A stretch of DNA of 64,000 nucleotides from Stenotrophomonas sp. SAU14A_NAIMI4_8 (GTDB lineage Bacteria > Pseudomonadota > Gammaproteobacteria > Xanthomonadales > Xanthomonadaceae): NCBI RefSeq assembly GCF_003086695.1, contig NZ_CP025999.1, positions 1,653,680 to 1,717,679 on the forward strand. The letters run 5' to 3'. Shown one piece after another: positions 52,055 to 59,583 of the stretch (positions within the stretch are counted from its first letter, which is position 1; the number at the start of each line of letters is the position of its first letter). The notes under the pieces were generated by a model that searched no databases, was not told where the DNA came from, and worked only from the letters and a program-made list of their open reading frames with translations. The position numbers were made by a program, and so were the translations under genes.

Positions 52055-54426
52055 AGATCCACACGGAAAGAGATGCCAACGGTACGCGGCGCGCCGATGA
52101 AGGCGGAATCGCGACCATCCACCCCTGCAAGATACCGCTTGTCGGTCAGGTTGCTCACCACCAGGTTGGCGCCCATGCCCTTCAGGCGCGGCGACAGGCC
52201 CTGCAGGTCGAAGCCGATGTTGGCGTTGAAGACGGTGGCCGAGGGCAGCTTGTTGACGTTGGCCGCATCCAGGTAGCGACTGCCCAGGTAGCGGCCGGAC
52301 AGGCCGAAGTTCCAGTTCGTGCCCTGCCAGTCGGCCGACAGCACCAGGGTGTTTTCCGCTTGGCCGATCACCTTGGCGCCGTCCACGATGCCCAGTTCGG
52401 TATCGCGGGCGGCATCACCGCTGCCCAGATAGGTGGAGCGGTTGTAGGTGTAGGCCGCGTTGACCCGCCAGCCGTTGTCCCAGCCATAGCCGAATGCGGC
52501 TTCCAGACCATTGCTTTCCACGCCGCCGAAGTTCTCGTACACGCCATCGGTCTCGTCCAGGTAGTCGATGCCACTGACCAGGCCGGCCGGCAGGTAGACG
52601 ATGCGGTTGTCGAAGCGGATGTTGTACAGGGTGACCGACGCGGTCAGCGGCCAGCGGCTGATGCGCAGGCCCAGTTCGATGTTGTCGGCGGTTTCCGGTT
52701 CCACGTTGCGGAAGCGCTGCGGGTCGGTCTCGCCCAGCACCCCGGACGGGATGGCCGCGAAGTTCTGCGAGAAGCCGGCGAACAGCTCCATGCCTTCCGG
52801 GCCGGGGGCCCAGGTGAAGCCGGTGGACAGCAGCGGGTCGGATTTCGAGTCGCTGCTGACCTGTTCGTTGGCACCGATGGTGCGCCGGCGCGACTGGTCG
52901 ACGAAGAACTGCTTCACGCCCAGGCGGGCGCTGAACGGGCCGAAGCGCGCCACATCCTCGATGTAGTACATCTGCTCATCGACCTTGTAACGGTCGTCGA
53001 ACTGCACCCAGTACGGCTGATGGTCGAAGCCGATGTTCTGGCCGACGTTGAGCAGGCGGTGCCAGTCGCGGCGCGCCGTGCGGTCCAGCTTCTCCACCCA
53101 CAGGCCGCCACGGATCGTGTTGTCCACGCTGCCGAAGGTCTGCCGCCATTCCACGTCTGCAGTCACGCCCATGCGGTCGTTGTCGTAGTGGGTGTGGCGG
53201 TAGGACTGCGCACCCAGCACGTTGCCGGCGTAGCAGTTGGGATCGTACTCGGCGCTGAAGCCGGCGCGCGGCGTGCAGCCGGCAATCGGCTGGGCGGCGC
53301 TGCCGTCGGGGTTCACGAAGTAGATCTGGCCCAGGTTGCCGCCGCCGTACACGGTGCGGCCGCCCAGGTATTCCGATTCGGGGCGGCCGGCGCCGTCGGC
53401 GCTGACATCGGCCAGGTAGGGCGGCAGCCAGTCACCGCGGCCCTGCATGCGGTGGCCGTAGGCCGCCATCGTGGCCTTGAAGCCATTGCCGCCGTCGAAT
53501 GCGGCGCGCAGGTAGCCAAAGGTGTTCTCGCGCAGCGCGCGCGAACCGGAACGGTAGTTCTGGTCCAGGTAGGGAATGCCGGTGAGGGTGCCGACCAGGT
53601 TGTCGCGGTCGGGCTGGGTGGCGAAGCCCTGCGGGGTGACGCTGGTGTACTCCGGCTCGTCGGCGTCGTTGTAGGACAGGTAGCCGGTCAGCGTCCAGCG
53701 ATCCAGTTCGGTGATGAATTTGCCGGCGATATGGTCGTTGCTGGCGTGGCCGGTGCCGTCGATCCAGTCGTTTACTTCGGCCGAGGACGCGCTGATCCAG
53801 GCGCGGGTGTGGCCCCCCAGCAGACCGGTGTCGTAGCGCACGTAGTACTTGCGCGCGTCGTTGTCACCGGCGCCGACCACGAAACGCAGGCGGCTGTCGT
53901 GCAGCGGGTCGCTGGTGAGGAAGTTGAGCGTGCCGCCGAGTGCTTCGTTGGAGCGCGAGGAAATATCGGCCGTGCCCTGGCTGACTTCCACCGTTTCCAG
54001 GTCCAGCGTGTCGATGTAGCGGTTGGCCAGCGAACCGCCGCCGTAGCCGGAGCCGCCGTTGGGCAGGCCGTCGATGGTGGTGCCGATCTGCTGCGTATCG
54101 CGGTTGGTGACAAAGCCGCGCATGCTGATCTGCGTGCCCCACACCGACGAGCCGGTGGCATCGGCTTCGCTGACCACCACGCCCGGCACTTCATTCAGTG
54201 CATCGTTCACGCTGCTCATCGCCATCTGTCGCTTCAGGGTTTCGGCACTGACCGCGGTCTTGGCGTAGCTGGTGGCCTGGCCGATCACCTGCACCTGGTC
54301 CAGAGTGCGCGCATCGGTGCTGGCGGTGTCGGCGTCGGCCGCAGGCGCTGCGGCCATGGCATCCAGGGCGGGGGCGATCAGCAGGGCCAGCAGGGACAGG
54401 CGGGGGAACGACGCACGCATGGGCAT
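52051..54426 (-). CDS. TonB-dependent outer-membrane receptor
   Basis: 791 aa. Signal peptide (FPRLSLLALLIAPALDAMA), TonB-box-like TLDQVQVIG, plug domain (about 75-180: MSSVNDALNEVPGVVVSEAD, IDGLPNGGSGYGGG, LETVEVSQGTADISSRSNEA) and a 22-strand barrel ending GISFRVDL with a terminal hydrophobic residue. Ligand unknown; iron-type motifs are not evident. It is translationally coupled to the phospholipase C gene, suggesting uptake of a phospholipid-derived or phosphorylated product, or a siderophore under shared control. ATG 54420 (two codons on) is also possible. Confidence 0.88.
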   Translation of the reverse strand: MPMRASFPRLSLLALLIAPALDAMAAAPAADADTASTDARTLDQVQVIGQATSYAKTAVSAETLKRQMAMSSVNDALNEVPGVVVSEADATGSSVWGTQISMRGFVTNRDTQQIGTTIDGLPNGGSGYGGGSLANRYIDTLDLETVEVSQGTADISSRSNEALGGTLNFLTSDPLHDSRLRFVVGAGDNDARKYYVRYDTGLLGGHTRAWISASSAEVNDWIDGTGHASNDHIAGKFITELDRWTLTGYLSYNDADEPEYTSVTPQGFATQPDRDNLVGTLTGIPYLDQNYRSGSRALRENTFGYLRAAFDGGNGFKATMAAYGHRMQGRGDWLPPYLADVSADGAGRPESEYLGGRTVYGGGNLGQIYFVNPDGSAAQPIAGCTPRAGFSAEYDPNCYAGNVLGAQSYRHTHYDNDRMGVTADVEWRQTFGSVDNTIRGGLWVEKLDRTARRDWHRLLNVGQNIGFDHQPYWVQFDDRYKVDEQMYYIEDVARFGPFSARLGVKQFFVDQSRRRTIGANEQVSSDSKSDPLLSTGFTWAPGPEGMELFAGFSQNFAAIPSGVLGETDPQRFRNVEPETADNIELGLRISRWPLTASVTLYNIRFDNRIVYLPAGLVSGIDYLDETDGVYENFGGVESNGLEAAFGYGWDNGWRVNAAYTYNRSTYLGSGDAARDTELGIVDGAKVIGQAENTLVLSADWQGTNWNFGLSGRYLGSRYLDAANVNKLPSATVFNANIGFDLQGLSPRLKGMGANLVVSNLTDKRYLAGVDGRDSAFIGAPRTVGISFRVDL

Positions 54427-54570
54427 TGAGGGTGGACCTTCGGTGGGAAAGCCCGGGAGTGTCGGCAGCGCCAATGACATGGGGGTGACGTGAAGACGCA
54501 GGTTCGATGGCACTGCGGCGACGGTCACAGCGCGGCCATAGGGCCGGGCGCGGGCTGAACCGTGGCTGGG

Positions 54571-54588
54571 TTGTCATCAACTCGTCAT
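54571..54588. promoter_or_regulatory. PHO-box-like site in a divergent promoter
   Basis: TTGTCAT (54571-54577), CAAC, TCGTCAT (54582-54588): direct half-sites 11 bp apart matching the PhoB consensus at 11 of 14 positions. A perfect CTGTCAT lies on the minus strand (54593-54587) overlapping it. Located 145 bp from the TonB receptor start and 65 bp from the lipoprotein hydrolase start. Confidence 0.55.
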
Positions 54589-54652
54589 GACAGTGCGATA
54601 GATGACACGCCGTGACGCAGCTAGCCTGTCGCGCTGTCGTCCCTTTCCCTTG

Positions 54653-55771
54653 ATGCCCATGAAGCGCCTGCTGCTGCTCCTGCTGGCGTGCGCCGGCCTG
54701 TGGCTGGCTGCATGCTCCTCCTCGATCAATGCCGGTTCCACCTCGCTCAGCGACCGTCTGGTCGCGCCGGGCGGGGTCTCGACCCTGCTGGACCAGCCGC
54801 GCCTGCAGGCGGCCATCGCCGCATTGCCCACCCGCCATGGTTTCGCCCGTGGTCGCGAGGGCGTACCGATCTTCTGGCGGGTGTTCGATCCGGGCGATTA
54901 CGGCGCCCGCTACCACTACCTGCCGCAGCACCACCAGAATGGCCTGCCGCTGGATACCGGCCTGAGTCTTGCGCTGCCGCATCCATTCCGCGCACAGGCG
55001 CCGCGCGGCACCGTAGTGCTGCTGCACGGCTGGATGATGAACGGTGATTCGATGCTGCCGTGGTCGTTGCAGCTGGCCGGGCAGGGCTACCGGGTGGTGA
55101 CCCTGGACCTGCGCAACCATGGCCAATCTGGGGCGGGGCCTTCCGGCTACGGCACCTACGAGTCCGATGATGTGGTGGATGTGATCGCCGAACTGCGCGC
55201 GCGCGGCGAGATACGCGGACCGCTCTACCTGTTCGGGGTGTCCTATGGCGCAGCCACCGCGCTGTTCGCGGCGGACAAGCTGGGTGACCAGGTCGAGGGT
55301 GTGGTGGCGATGGAGTCATTCGCCAATGCGGGCGTGGCCATCCGCACGATGATTCCGCACCTGATGGCGCTGCAGCCGGAAGGGCTGAAGGCGCAGATGA
55401 TCGCCGGCTATGCCCGCTGGCGTTACGGCGGCCAGGATATCGATCAGGTGGTGGCCGCCGCCGGGCAGCGCCTGGACCTGGACCTGGACCAGGTGGACGT
55501 GGCCCGCGCCCTGGCCGATACCCGTGCCTGTGTGTTGCTGCTGCACGGCCAGGGCGACCAGCACATTCCGGTCAGCCAGGGCCGCGAACTGGCCCAGGCC
55601 AATCCGCGTGCGCATTACATCGAAATGCGCGGCGAGGACCACATCACCCTGCCGCTGCGCCTGGACCTGCTGGCCGGGGTGGTGGACGACTGGATGGCGC
55701 GCGACGCTCAGCATCCGGCGGCGACCTGTCCGGCGCCGCGCCTGCCGGCACAGGCGCATTGGCGGGCGTGA
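54653..55771 (+). CDS. Alpha/beta-hydrolase lipoprotein
   Basis: 372 aa. Lipobox WLAACSS (Cys near residue 21) after MKRLLLLLLACAGL. The hydrolase core has VLLHGWMMNG (oxyanion), nucleophile elbow LFGVSYGAA (Ser near 197), acid in LLLHGQGDQHIP and His in GEDHITLPL. Exported esterase or lipase-like enzyme; the substrate is unknown. Divergent from the TonB receptor and next to the PHO-box-like site, so it may act on phospholipid breakdown products. ATG 54659 is a possible alternative start. Confidence 0.82.
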   Translation: MPMKRLLLLLLACAGLWLAACSSSINAGSTSLSDRLVAPGGVSTLLDQPRLQAAIAALPTRHGFARGREGVPIFWRVFDPGDYGARYHYLPQHHQNGLPLDTGLSLALPHPFRAQAPRGTVVLLHGWMMNGDSMLPWSLQLAGQGYRVVTLDLRNHGQSGAGPSGYGTYESDDVVDVIAELRARGEIRGPLYLFGVSYGAATALFAADKLGDQVEGVVAMESFANAGVAIRTMIPHLMALQPEGLKAQMIAGYARWRYGGQDIDQVVAAAGQRLDLDLDQVDVARALADTRACVLLLHGQGDQHIPVSQGRELAQANPRAHYIEMRGEDHITLPLRLDLLAGVVDDWMARDAQHPAATCPAPRLPAQAHWRA

Positions 55772-55780
55772 ACCGCTGAA

Positions 55781-55811
55781 CCTGCGGTGCCACGCGGCAC
55801 CGCAGGTCTTT
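55781..55811. terminator. Hairpin terminator between convergent genes
   Basis: CCTGCGGTGCC pairs with GGCACCGCAGG around ACGC (55781-55806), followed by TCTTTG; it may serve both the hydrolase and the pirin transcripts. Confidence 0.75.
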
Positions 55812-55816
55812 GTGCC

Positions 55817-56518
55817 TTACAGCGGCAGGTCGAATACCAGCACTTCAGCGTCGTTGCCGTTCTCCAGGGTCAGCTGCGCTTCGTCGCTGACCTGCAGGGC
55901 ATCGCCGGCTTCCAGAGTGATGCCGTTCACCTGCAGCTGGCCACGGGCCACCTGCACGTAAGCGCCACGGCCGCTGGCCAGCGCATGGTGCAGCTTCTGC
56001 TCGCCGTCCAGGATGGTGGCGAAGATGCGGGCATCCTGCTGGATGCGCAGCGAACCGTCGGCGCCGTCGGGCGAGGCGATCAGGCGCAGCTGGCCGCGCT
56101 TGCTCTCCGGCGCGAAGTGGGTCTCGCGGTAGGACGGCTCGATGTTCTCGCGGTCCGGGAACACCCAGATCTGCAGGAAATGCACCGGATCGGTGGCCGA
56201 GTGGTTGAACTCACTGTGGCTGACGCCGCTGCCGGCGCTCATCACCTGCACGTCGCCGTAGCGCAGCACCGAGCCGGTACCCATCGAGTCCTTGTGCTCC
56301 AGCGCGCCGCCCAGCACGTAGGAAATGATTTCCATGTTGCTGTGGCTGTGGGTGCCGAAGCCCTGGCCGCCGATCACCTTGTCTTCGTTGATGACCCGCA
56401 GCGGGCCGAAGCTGACGTAGCGCGGGTCGTAGTAGCTGGCGAAGGAGAAAGTGTGGCGGGAAGACAGCCAGCCATGCTCGGCCAGGCCACGGGTAGCGCT
56501 CTTGCGGATCTGCAGCAT
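55817..56518 (-). CDS. Pirin family protein (YhhW-like)
   Basis: 233 aa bicupin. The N-terminal cupin holds the metal site FGTHSHSNMEIISYVLGG (His-x-His and Glu) and HKDSMGTGSVLRYGDVQVMS, and the second cupin is degenerate (ARGQLQVNGITLEAGDALQV). YhhW-type pirins bind a metal and some oxidise quercetin. Divergent from the LysR gene (139 bp between starts), so it is the likely target of that regulator. Confidence 0.9.
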   Translation of the reverse strand: MLQIRKSATRGLAEHGWLSSRHTFSFASYYDPRYVSFGPLRVINEDKVIGGQGFGTHSHSNMEIISYVLGGALEHKDSMGTGSVLRYGDVQVMSAGSGVSHSEFNHSATDPVHFLQIWVFPDRENIEPSYRETHFAPESKRGQLRLIASPDGADGSLRIQQDARIFATILDGEQKLHHALASGRGAYVQVARGQLQVNGITLEAGDALQVSDEAQLTLENGNDAEVLVFDLPL

Positions 56519-56657
56519 GATGATTCTCCTTGTTCGATGGTTTCGATGGGGCGGGGTGGGCCGGTGGCCGCTGTGTTTCCCGGTTGGAGAGAAGTATCTG
56601 CTTGCGCCGCGGGTTTGAAAAACGGATAGTTTTGACAGCCATCATCGAAAATTTCGA

Positions 56658-57572
56658 ATGCTCAAGATCAGCCTCGATGCCCTGCAGATCCTGGATGCCA
56701 TCGACCGCCGCGGCTCGTTTGCCGGGGCCGGCAAGGCCCTGCACAAGGTGCCGTCCACCATTTCCTACACGGTGGCCAAGCTGGAGGAAGACCTGGGCGT
56801 GCAGTTGTTCGACCGGGTGGGCCCGCGCGCCGAGCTGACCGAGGCCGGGCGCGCCTTGCTGGACGAGGGCCGGCACCTGTTGCGTGCGGCCCGCGAGCTG
56901 GAGCTGCGGGTGCGCCGGGTGGCGTCGGGCTGGGAGGCGGAGCTGAGTTTGGCGGTGGATTCGATGTTCCCGACCTGGCTGCTGGGCCCGGATATCGCCG
57001 CGTTCCGCGGTATCGAGGCGCCGACGCGCCTGCGGCTGTTCGGCGAGGCGCTGTCCGGCACGTGGGAGGCCCTGCTGGACCGGCGCGCCGATCTGCTGGT
57101 GGGGGCGGCGGGCGAGGGGCCCAGCGGCGGGGGCTATGTGGTGGAGCCGCTGGGCAGCGTGGATTTCGTGTTTGCGGTGGCGCCGGATCATCCGCTGGCG
57201 CAGGTGCCGGGTATGCTGGGCCGCGAGCATCTGGCCGAGCATTGCGCCATTGCGGTGTCCGATTCCGCGCGGCGTCTGCTGCCGCGCACCGTGGGCCTGC
57301 TGATGGGGCAGGAGATCCTGACGGTGCCGGACATGGCCAGCAAGTTGAAGCTGCAATGCCAGGGGTTGGGATTCGGTTTCCTTCCCGAGCCGTGCGCGCG
57401 CGCGGCGGTAGCGCGTGGCGAGCTGGTGATCCGCGAGGTGGAAGAGCCCAAGGCGGAAGAGACCTTCTGGCTGGCCTGGCGCACCGGCGAGGATGGCGCG
57501 GCCCTGCGCTGGTGGCGCGAACGGCTGCGCAGGCCGGAGCTGCTGGCGCAGTGGTGGCAGGCAATGGGGTAG
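56658..57572 (+). CDS. LysR family transcriptional regulator
   Basis: 304 aa. N-terminal winged helix (residues 3-62, LQILDAIDRRGSFAGAGKAL, TISYTVAKLEEDLGVQLFDR) and a periplasmic-binding-protein-like effector domain (90-300). Effector unknown; placed head-to-head with the pirin gene, the usual layout for LysR control of a neighbour. The stop codon TAG (57570-57572) lies in the GTAG head of a REP. Confidence 0.9.
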   Translation: MLKISLDALQILDAIDRRGSFAGAGKALHKVPSTISYTVAKLEEDLGVQLFDRVGPRAELTEAGRALLDEGRHLLRAARELELRVRRVASGWEAELSLAVDSMFPTWLLGPDIAAFRGIEAPTRLRLFGEALSGTWEALLDRRADLLVGAAGEGPSGGGYVVEPLGSVDFVFAVAPDHPLAQVPGMLGREHLAEHCAIAVSDSARRLLPRTVGLLMGQEILTVPDMASKLKLQCQGLGFGFLPEPCARAAVARGELVIREVEEPKAEETFWLAWRTGEDGAALRWWRERLRRPELLAQWWQAMG

Positions 57573-57591
57573 ATCCACGCCCTGCGTGGAT
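57569..57591 (+). repeat. GTAG REP overlapping the LysR stop codon
   Basis: GTAGATCCACGCCCTGCGTG unit; bases 2-4 of its GTAG head are the LysR stop codon. Confidence 0.9.
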
Positions 57592-57604
57592 GGGGGTGTT
57601 GTTT

Positions 57605-57743
57605 GCAGGGCTGCGCCCTGCACCTGCTCAAGGCAACGGCAACTGCAAAAGCCAGGTCAAGAGCTGGGTATCCGTGGGGTGGCGGGGTGGGTCCGGCTGA
57701 GGGGGACGCTGCAAGTACGTCCATGTAAGCTCGGTCGCCGCAC
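57605..57743 (+). repeat. Composite hairpin element D1 (truncated)
   Basis: GCAGGGCTGCGCCCTGC palindrome (57605-57621), AACGGC hexamers and AAAAGCC, then only the first arm and strand-specific half of a C2-like hairpin (GGGTCCGGCTGAGGGGGA, GTACGTCCATGTAAGCTCGG). It breaks off at GCCGCA, where C2 has its central palindrome, and a GGGGTC mini-palindrome begins. Confidence 0.7.
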
Positions 57744-57780
57744 GGGGTCGGATCCCGTTGCTACGCAACGGGCTCTGACC
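57744..57780 (-). repeat. GGGGTC mini-palindrome, copy 7
   Basis: GGGGTCGGATCCCGTTG ... GGGCTCTGACC, located exactly at the truncation point of composite element D1. Confidence 0.8.
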
Positions 57781-57955
57781 GCAGATTCAATATTCAATTC
57801 GATATCTGACAGAAAAATCGTGTCGACCAAGGTCGACACCTACCAAGAGCAGTAGCAACAGCCGTTACCAACCGCCGCAGGAAATTGTCGGGGGTGGGGC
57901 GGTGTGGGCTTGCAGGACCGCAGGCGCCATGGATGGCGCCTACGAGCCCCCATGG

Positions 57956-58160
57956 TGAAGTGACCCCCGGGAGTTGGACACCTAATCCGACCCCGAGGTT
58001 TGCATGAATAGATATGAGGTTTGTTTCAAATTGCAGGTCCGGTACTACAACGAGAATCGTATCCGCTTGAAACTAAAGGGCTTGAGCCCCGTACAGTACC
58101 GGGAGCAGGCCGCGCTGGCCGCCTGATCCCCCACCTGTCCAACTTCAGGGGGTCACTTCA
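57956..58160 (+). mobile_element. Internally deleted IS3-family (IS150-group-like) element
   Basis: 205 bp bounded by imperfect inverted repeats: TGAAGTGACCCCCGGGAGTT on the left, and on the right the complement of TGAAGTGACCCCCTGAAGTT. It is flanked by a 3-bp direct repeat TGG (57953-57955 and 58161-58163). Ends of the TG(A/T)A-TGACCCC...GTTGGACA type occur in the IS150 group. It retains both ends but no complete transposase, so it resembles a MITE. Confidence 0.8.
58004..58126 (+). pseudogene. Fused remnant of IS3-type OrfA start and OrfB end
   Basis: 40-codon frame. It starts MNRYEVCFKLQV, like an OrfA N-terminus, and passes directly to YYNENRIRLKLKGLSPVQYR, the conserved C-terminus of IS3-family transposase OrfB, then EQAALAA and stop. 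The catalytic DDE core and the frameshift region are missing, so it cannot be active. Confidence 0.75.
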
Positions 58161-58294
58161 TGGAAGGGTTTACGGCGTGTCCTGCAAGCCCACACCGCCC
58201 CGCCCAACCAGCAGAAAGCCAGCGCCACTTCTGATCTTGCTCTGGCTTGTAAAGCTTCTGCAGGTGCAGGGCGCAGCCCTGCAGAAAATACACA

Positions 58295-58325
58295 TAAAAA
58301 AACAGCAGGCCGAGGCCTGCTGTTT
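58295..58325 (-). terminator. Terminator of the tRNA-Arg cluster
   Basis: On the minus strand AACAGCAGGC pairs with GCCTGCTGTT, followed by TTTTTTA. Confidence 0.92.
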
Positions 58326-58333
58326 CGGTGTAA

Positions 58334-58410
58334 TGGTGCGCCCGGAGAGATTCGAACTCCCGACCGCCTGGTTCGTAGCCAGGTACTCTATCCAACTGAG
58401 CTACGGGCGC
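58334..58410 (-). tRNA. tRNA-Arg(ACG), copy 3
   Basis: 77 nt with encoded CCA. Acceptor GCGCCCG, D arm TAGCTCAGTTGGATAGAG, anticodon loop CTACGAA (ACG, read as ICG), T arm GAGTTCGAATCTC. Identical to copies 1 and 2; read last on the minus strand. Confidence 0.97.
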
Positions 58411-58442
58411 CAATTACATAAACTTGTTGTGTTGATCGTGTG

Positions 58443-58519
58443 TGGTGCGCCCGGAGAGATTCGAACTCCCGACCGCCTGGTTCGTAGCCAGGTACTCTAT
58501 CCAACTGAGCTACGGGCGC
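58443..58519 (-). tRNA. tRNA-Arg(ACG), copy 2
   Basis: Identical 77-nt gene, 32 bp upstream (in transcription) of copy 3. Confidence 0.97.
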
Positions 58520-58589
58520 GCGGTACACAATCAATTTGTTACATCATTTTACTGCATCTTCCAGCGGCGGATGCTGGAAGCCTGTCGAG

Positions 58590-58666
58590 TGGTGCGCCCG
58601 GAGAGATTCGAACTCCCGACCGCCTGGTTCGTAGCCAGGTACTCTATCCAACTGAGCTACGGGCGC
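58590..58666 (-). tRNA. tRNA-Arg(ACG), copy 1
   Basis: Identical 77-nt gene, first in the transcript. The 70-bp spacer to copy 2 contains a CTTCCAGC/GCTGGAAG hairpin, a possible RNase processing site. The hydrolase stop codon (58657-58659) lies inside this tRNA gene at its positions 8-10. Confidence 0.97.
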
Positions 58667-59583
58667 CCTGCGACAGGAGCGGAATTATGCGGATGTCGGC
58701 GCCCGACGTCAACGCTTTTGTGAAAATTTTCATTCAACTGAATGAAAAAGCTTTCCGCCACAGCGTCCGGGGCCTTCATCCAGGCGAAGTGATCGGCACG
58801 CGTACCCAGTTCCTGCGCGGACAGTACGCGCACGCGTGAGGCCACATTCGGCAGCTTGGCCAGCAGCGCCTGCATCGAACCCAGCGGGGCGAACCAGTCA
58901 TCGGCCATCAGCACCGCCTGCGCGGTGCCGTGGATGCGCGCCAGCTGCGCCTCCAGATCTTCGGCCATGCCAACGGCGGCGTAGCGGTTGTTCAGGCCCA
59001 CCCGCGCCCAGTCGGCGATGAGCCCGCGTGCTTCGGTGCCGCCAAAGCCGAGGCGGCGGCCGTGCAGCACGCCCTGGCGGCGCGCGATCCAGGGCAGGAA
59101 ACGGTAGAACAGCGGCAGCAGCCATCCGCGCGGGGGCGGGAAGGCGCGCCAGAAGGGTGTGCCGCTGGCAGCCAGCCACAGGTGCTGGAAGCGATCCGGC
59201 ACGCGGCCCGCATGCACGCAGGCCAGCTGCCCGCCCAGGCTGTGCCCGCCGATGATCCAGGGCACCAGCGTTGCTTCGTTGTCTTCGCGCTCCAGCACGT
59301 CCTGGCTGGCCGGCAGATCCTGTTCGAGAATCTCGCGGTAGCCCCAGTCCACCTTCCTGGAGGGGCGCAGCGAGCTGCTGCCATTGCCACGCCACTCGTG
59401 CAGGTACACCGCAATGCCGCGTGCGGCCAGCGCCTGCGCCAGCGGCAGGTAATGGCGCGCGGCCACGCCCAGTGCCGGCAGCCACAGCAGGCGGGCCAGC
59501 GGCTGCGGCGGCACGCAGGCGATGATCTCGTACTGGTGGCCATCGCCGCTCTGCACGGCGAACGTGCGTGGCGTCGCGCTCAT
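58657..59583 (-). CDS. Alpha/beta-hydrolase fold protein
   Basis: 308 aa. RLLWLPALGVAARHYLPLAQ, YLHEWRGNGSSSLRPSRKVD and nucleophile elbow IGGHSLGGQLACVHAG are typical of a serine hydrolase close to the 'YheT/predicted hydrolase' type; the His is in ADHFAWM. The last ~25 residues (after ESFFIQLNENFHKS) look non-conserved and are encoded across the tRNA promoter, with the TAG stop inside tRNA-Arg copy 1. The start ATG 59583 overlaps the thiD stop (ATGA). Confidence 0.82.
   Translation of the reverse strand: MSATPRTFAVQSGDGHQYEIIACVPPQPLARLLWLPALGVAARHYLPLAQALAARGIAVYLHEWRGNGSSSLRPSRKVDWGYREILEQDLPASQDVLEREDNEATLVPWIIGGHSLGGQLACVHAGRVPDRFQHLWLAASGTPFWRAFPPPRGWLLPLFYRFLPWIARRQGVLHGRRLGFGGTEARGLIADWARVGLNNRYAAVGMAEDLEAQLARIHGTAQAVLMADDWFAPLGSMQALLAKLPNVASRVRVLSAQELGTRADHFAWMKAPDAVAESFFIQLNENFHKSVDVGRRHPHNSAPVAGRP
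58684..58712 (-). promoter_or_regulatory. Promoter of the tRNA-Arg cluster
   Basis: On the minus strand TTGACG (58712-58707), a 17-bp spacer containing GTCGGGCGCCGAC-like symmetry, then CATAAT (58689-58684). The tRNA 5' end is 18 bp after the -10. The promoter lies inside the 3' end of the hydrolase reading frame. Confidence 0.75.

Larger units (their letters stand above)
57820..58282 (-). repeat. Composite hairpin element D2, interrupted by a mini-IS
   Basis: REP (57820-57843), hairpin with perfect 22-bp arms (57897-57918, 58179-58200), a GGCGCCATGGATGGCGCC centre, and GCAGGGCGCAGCCCTGC at the far end (58266-58282). A 205-bp IS3-type remnant (57956-58160) sits in the loop. The hexamer module is not recognisable in this copy. 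Confidence 0.75.
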
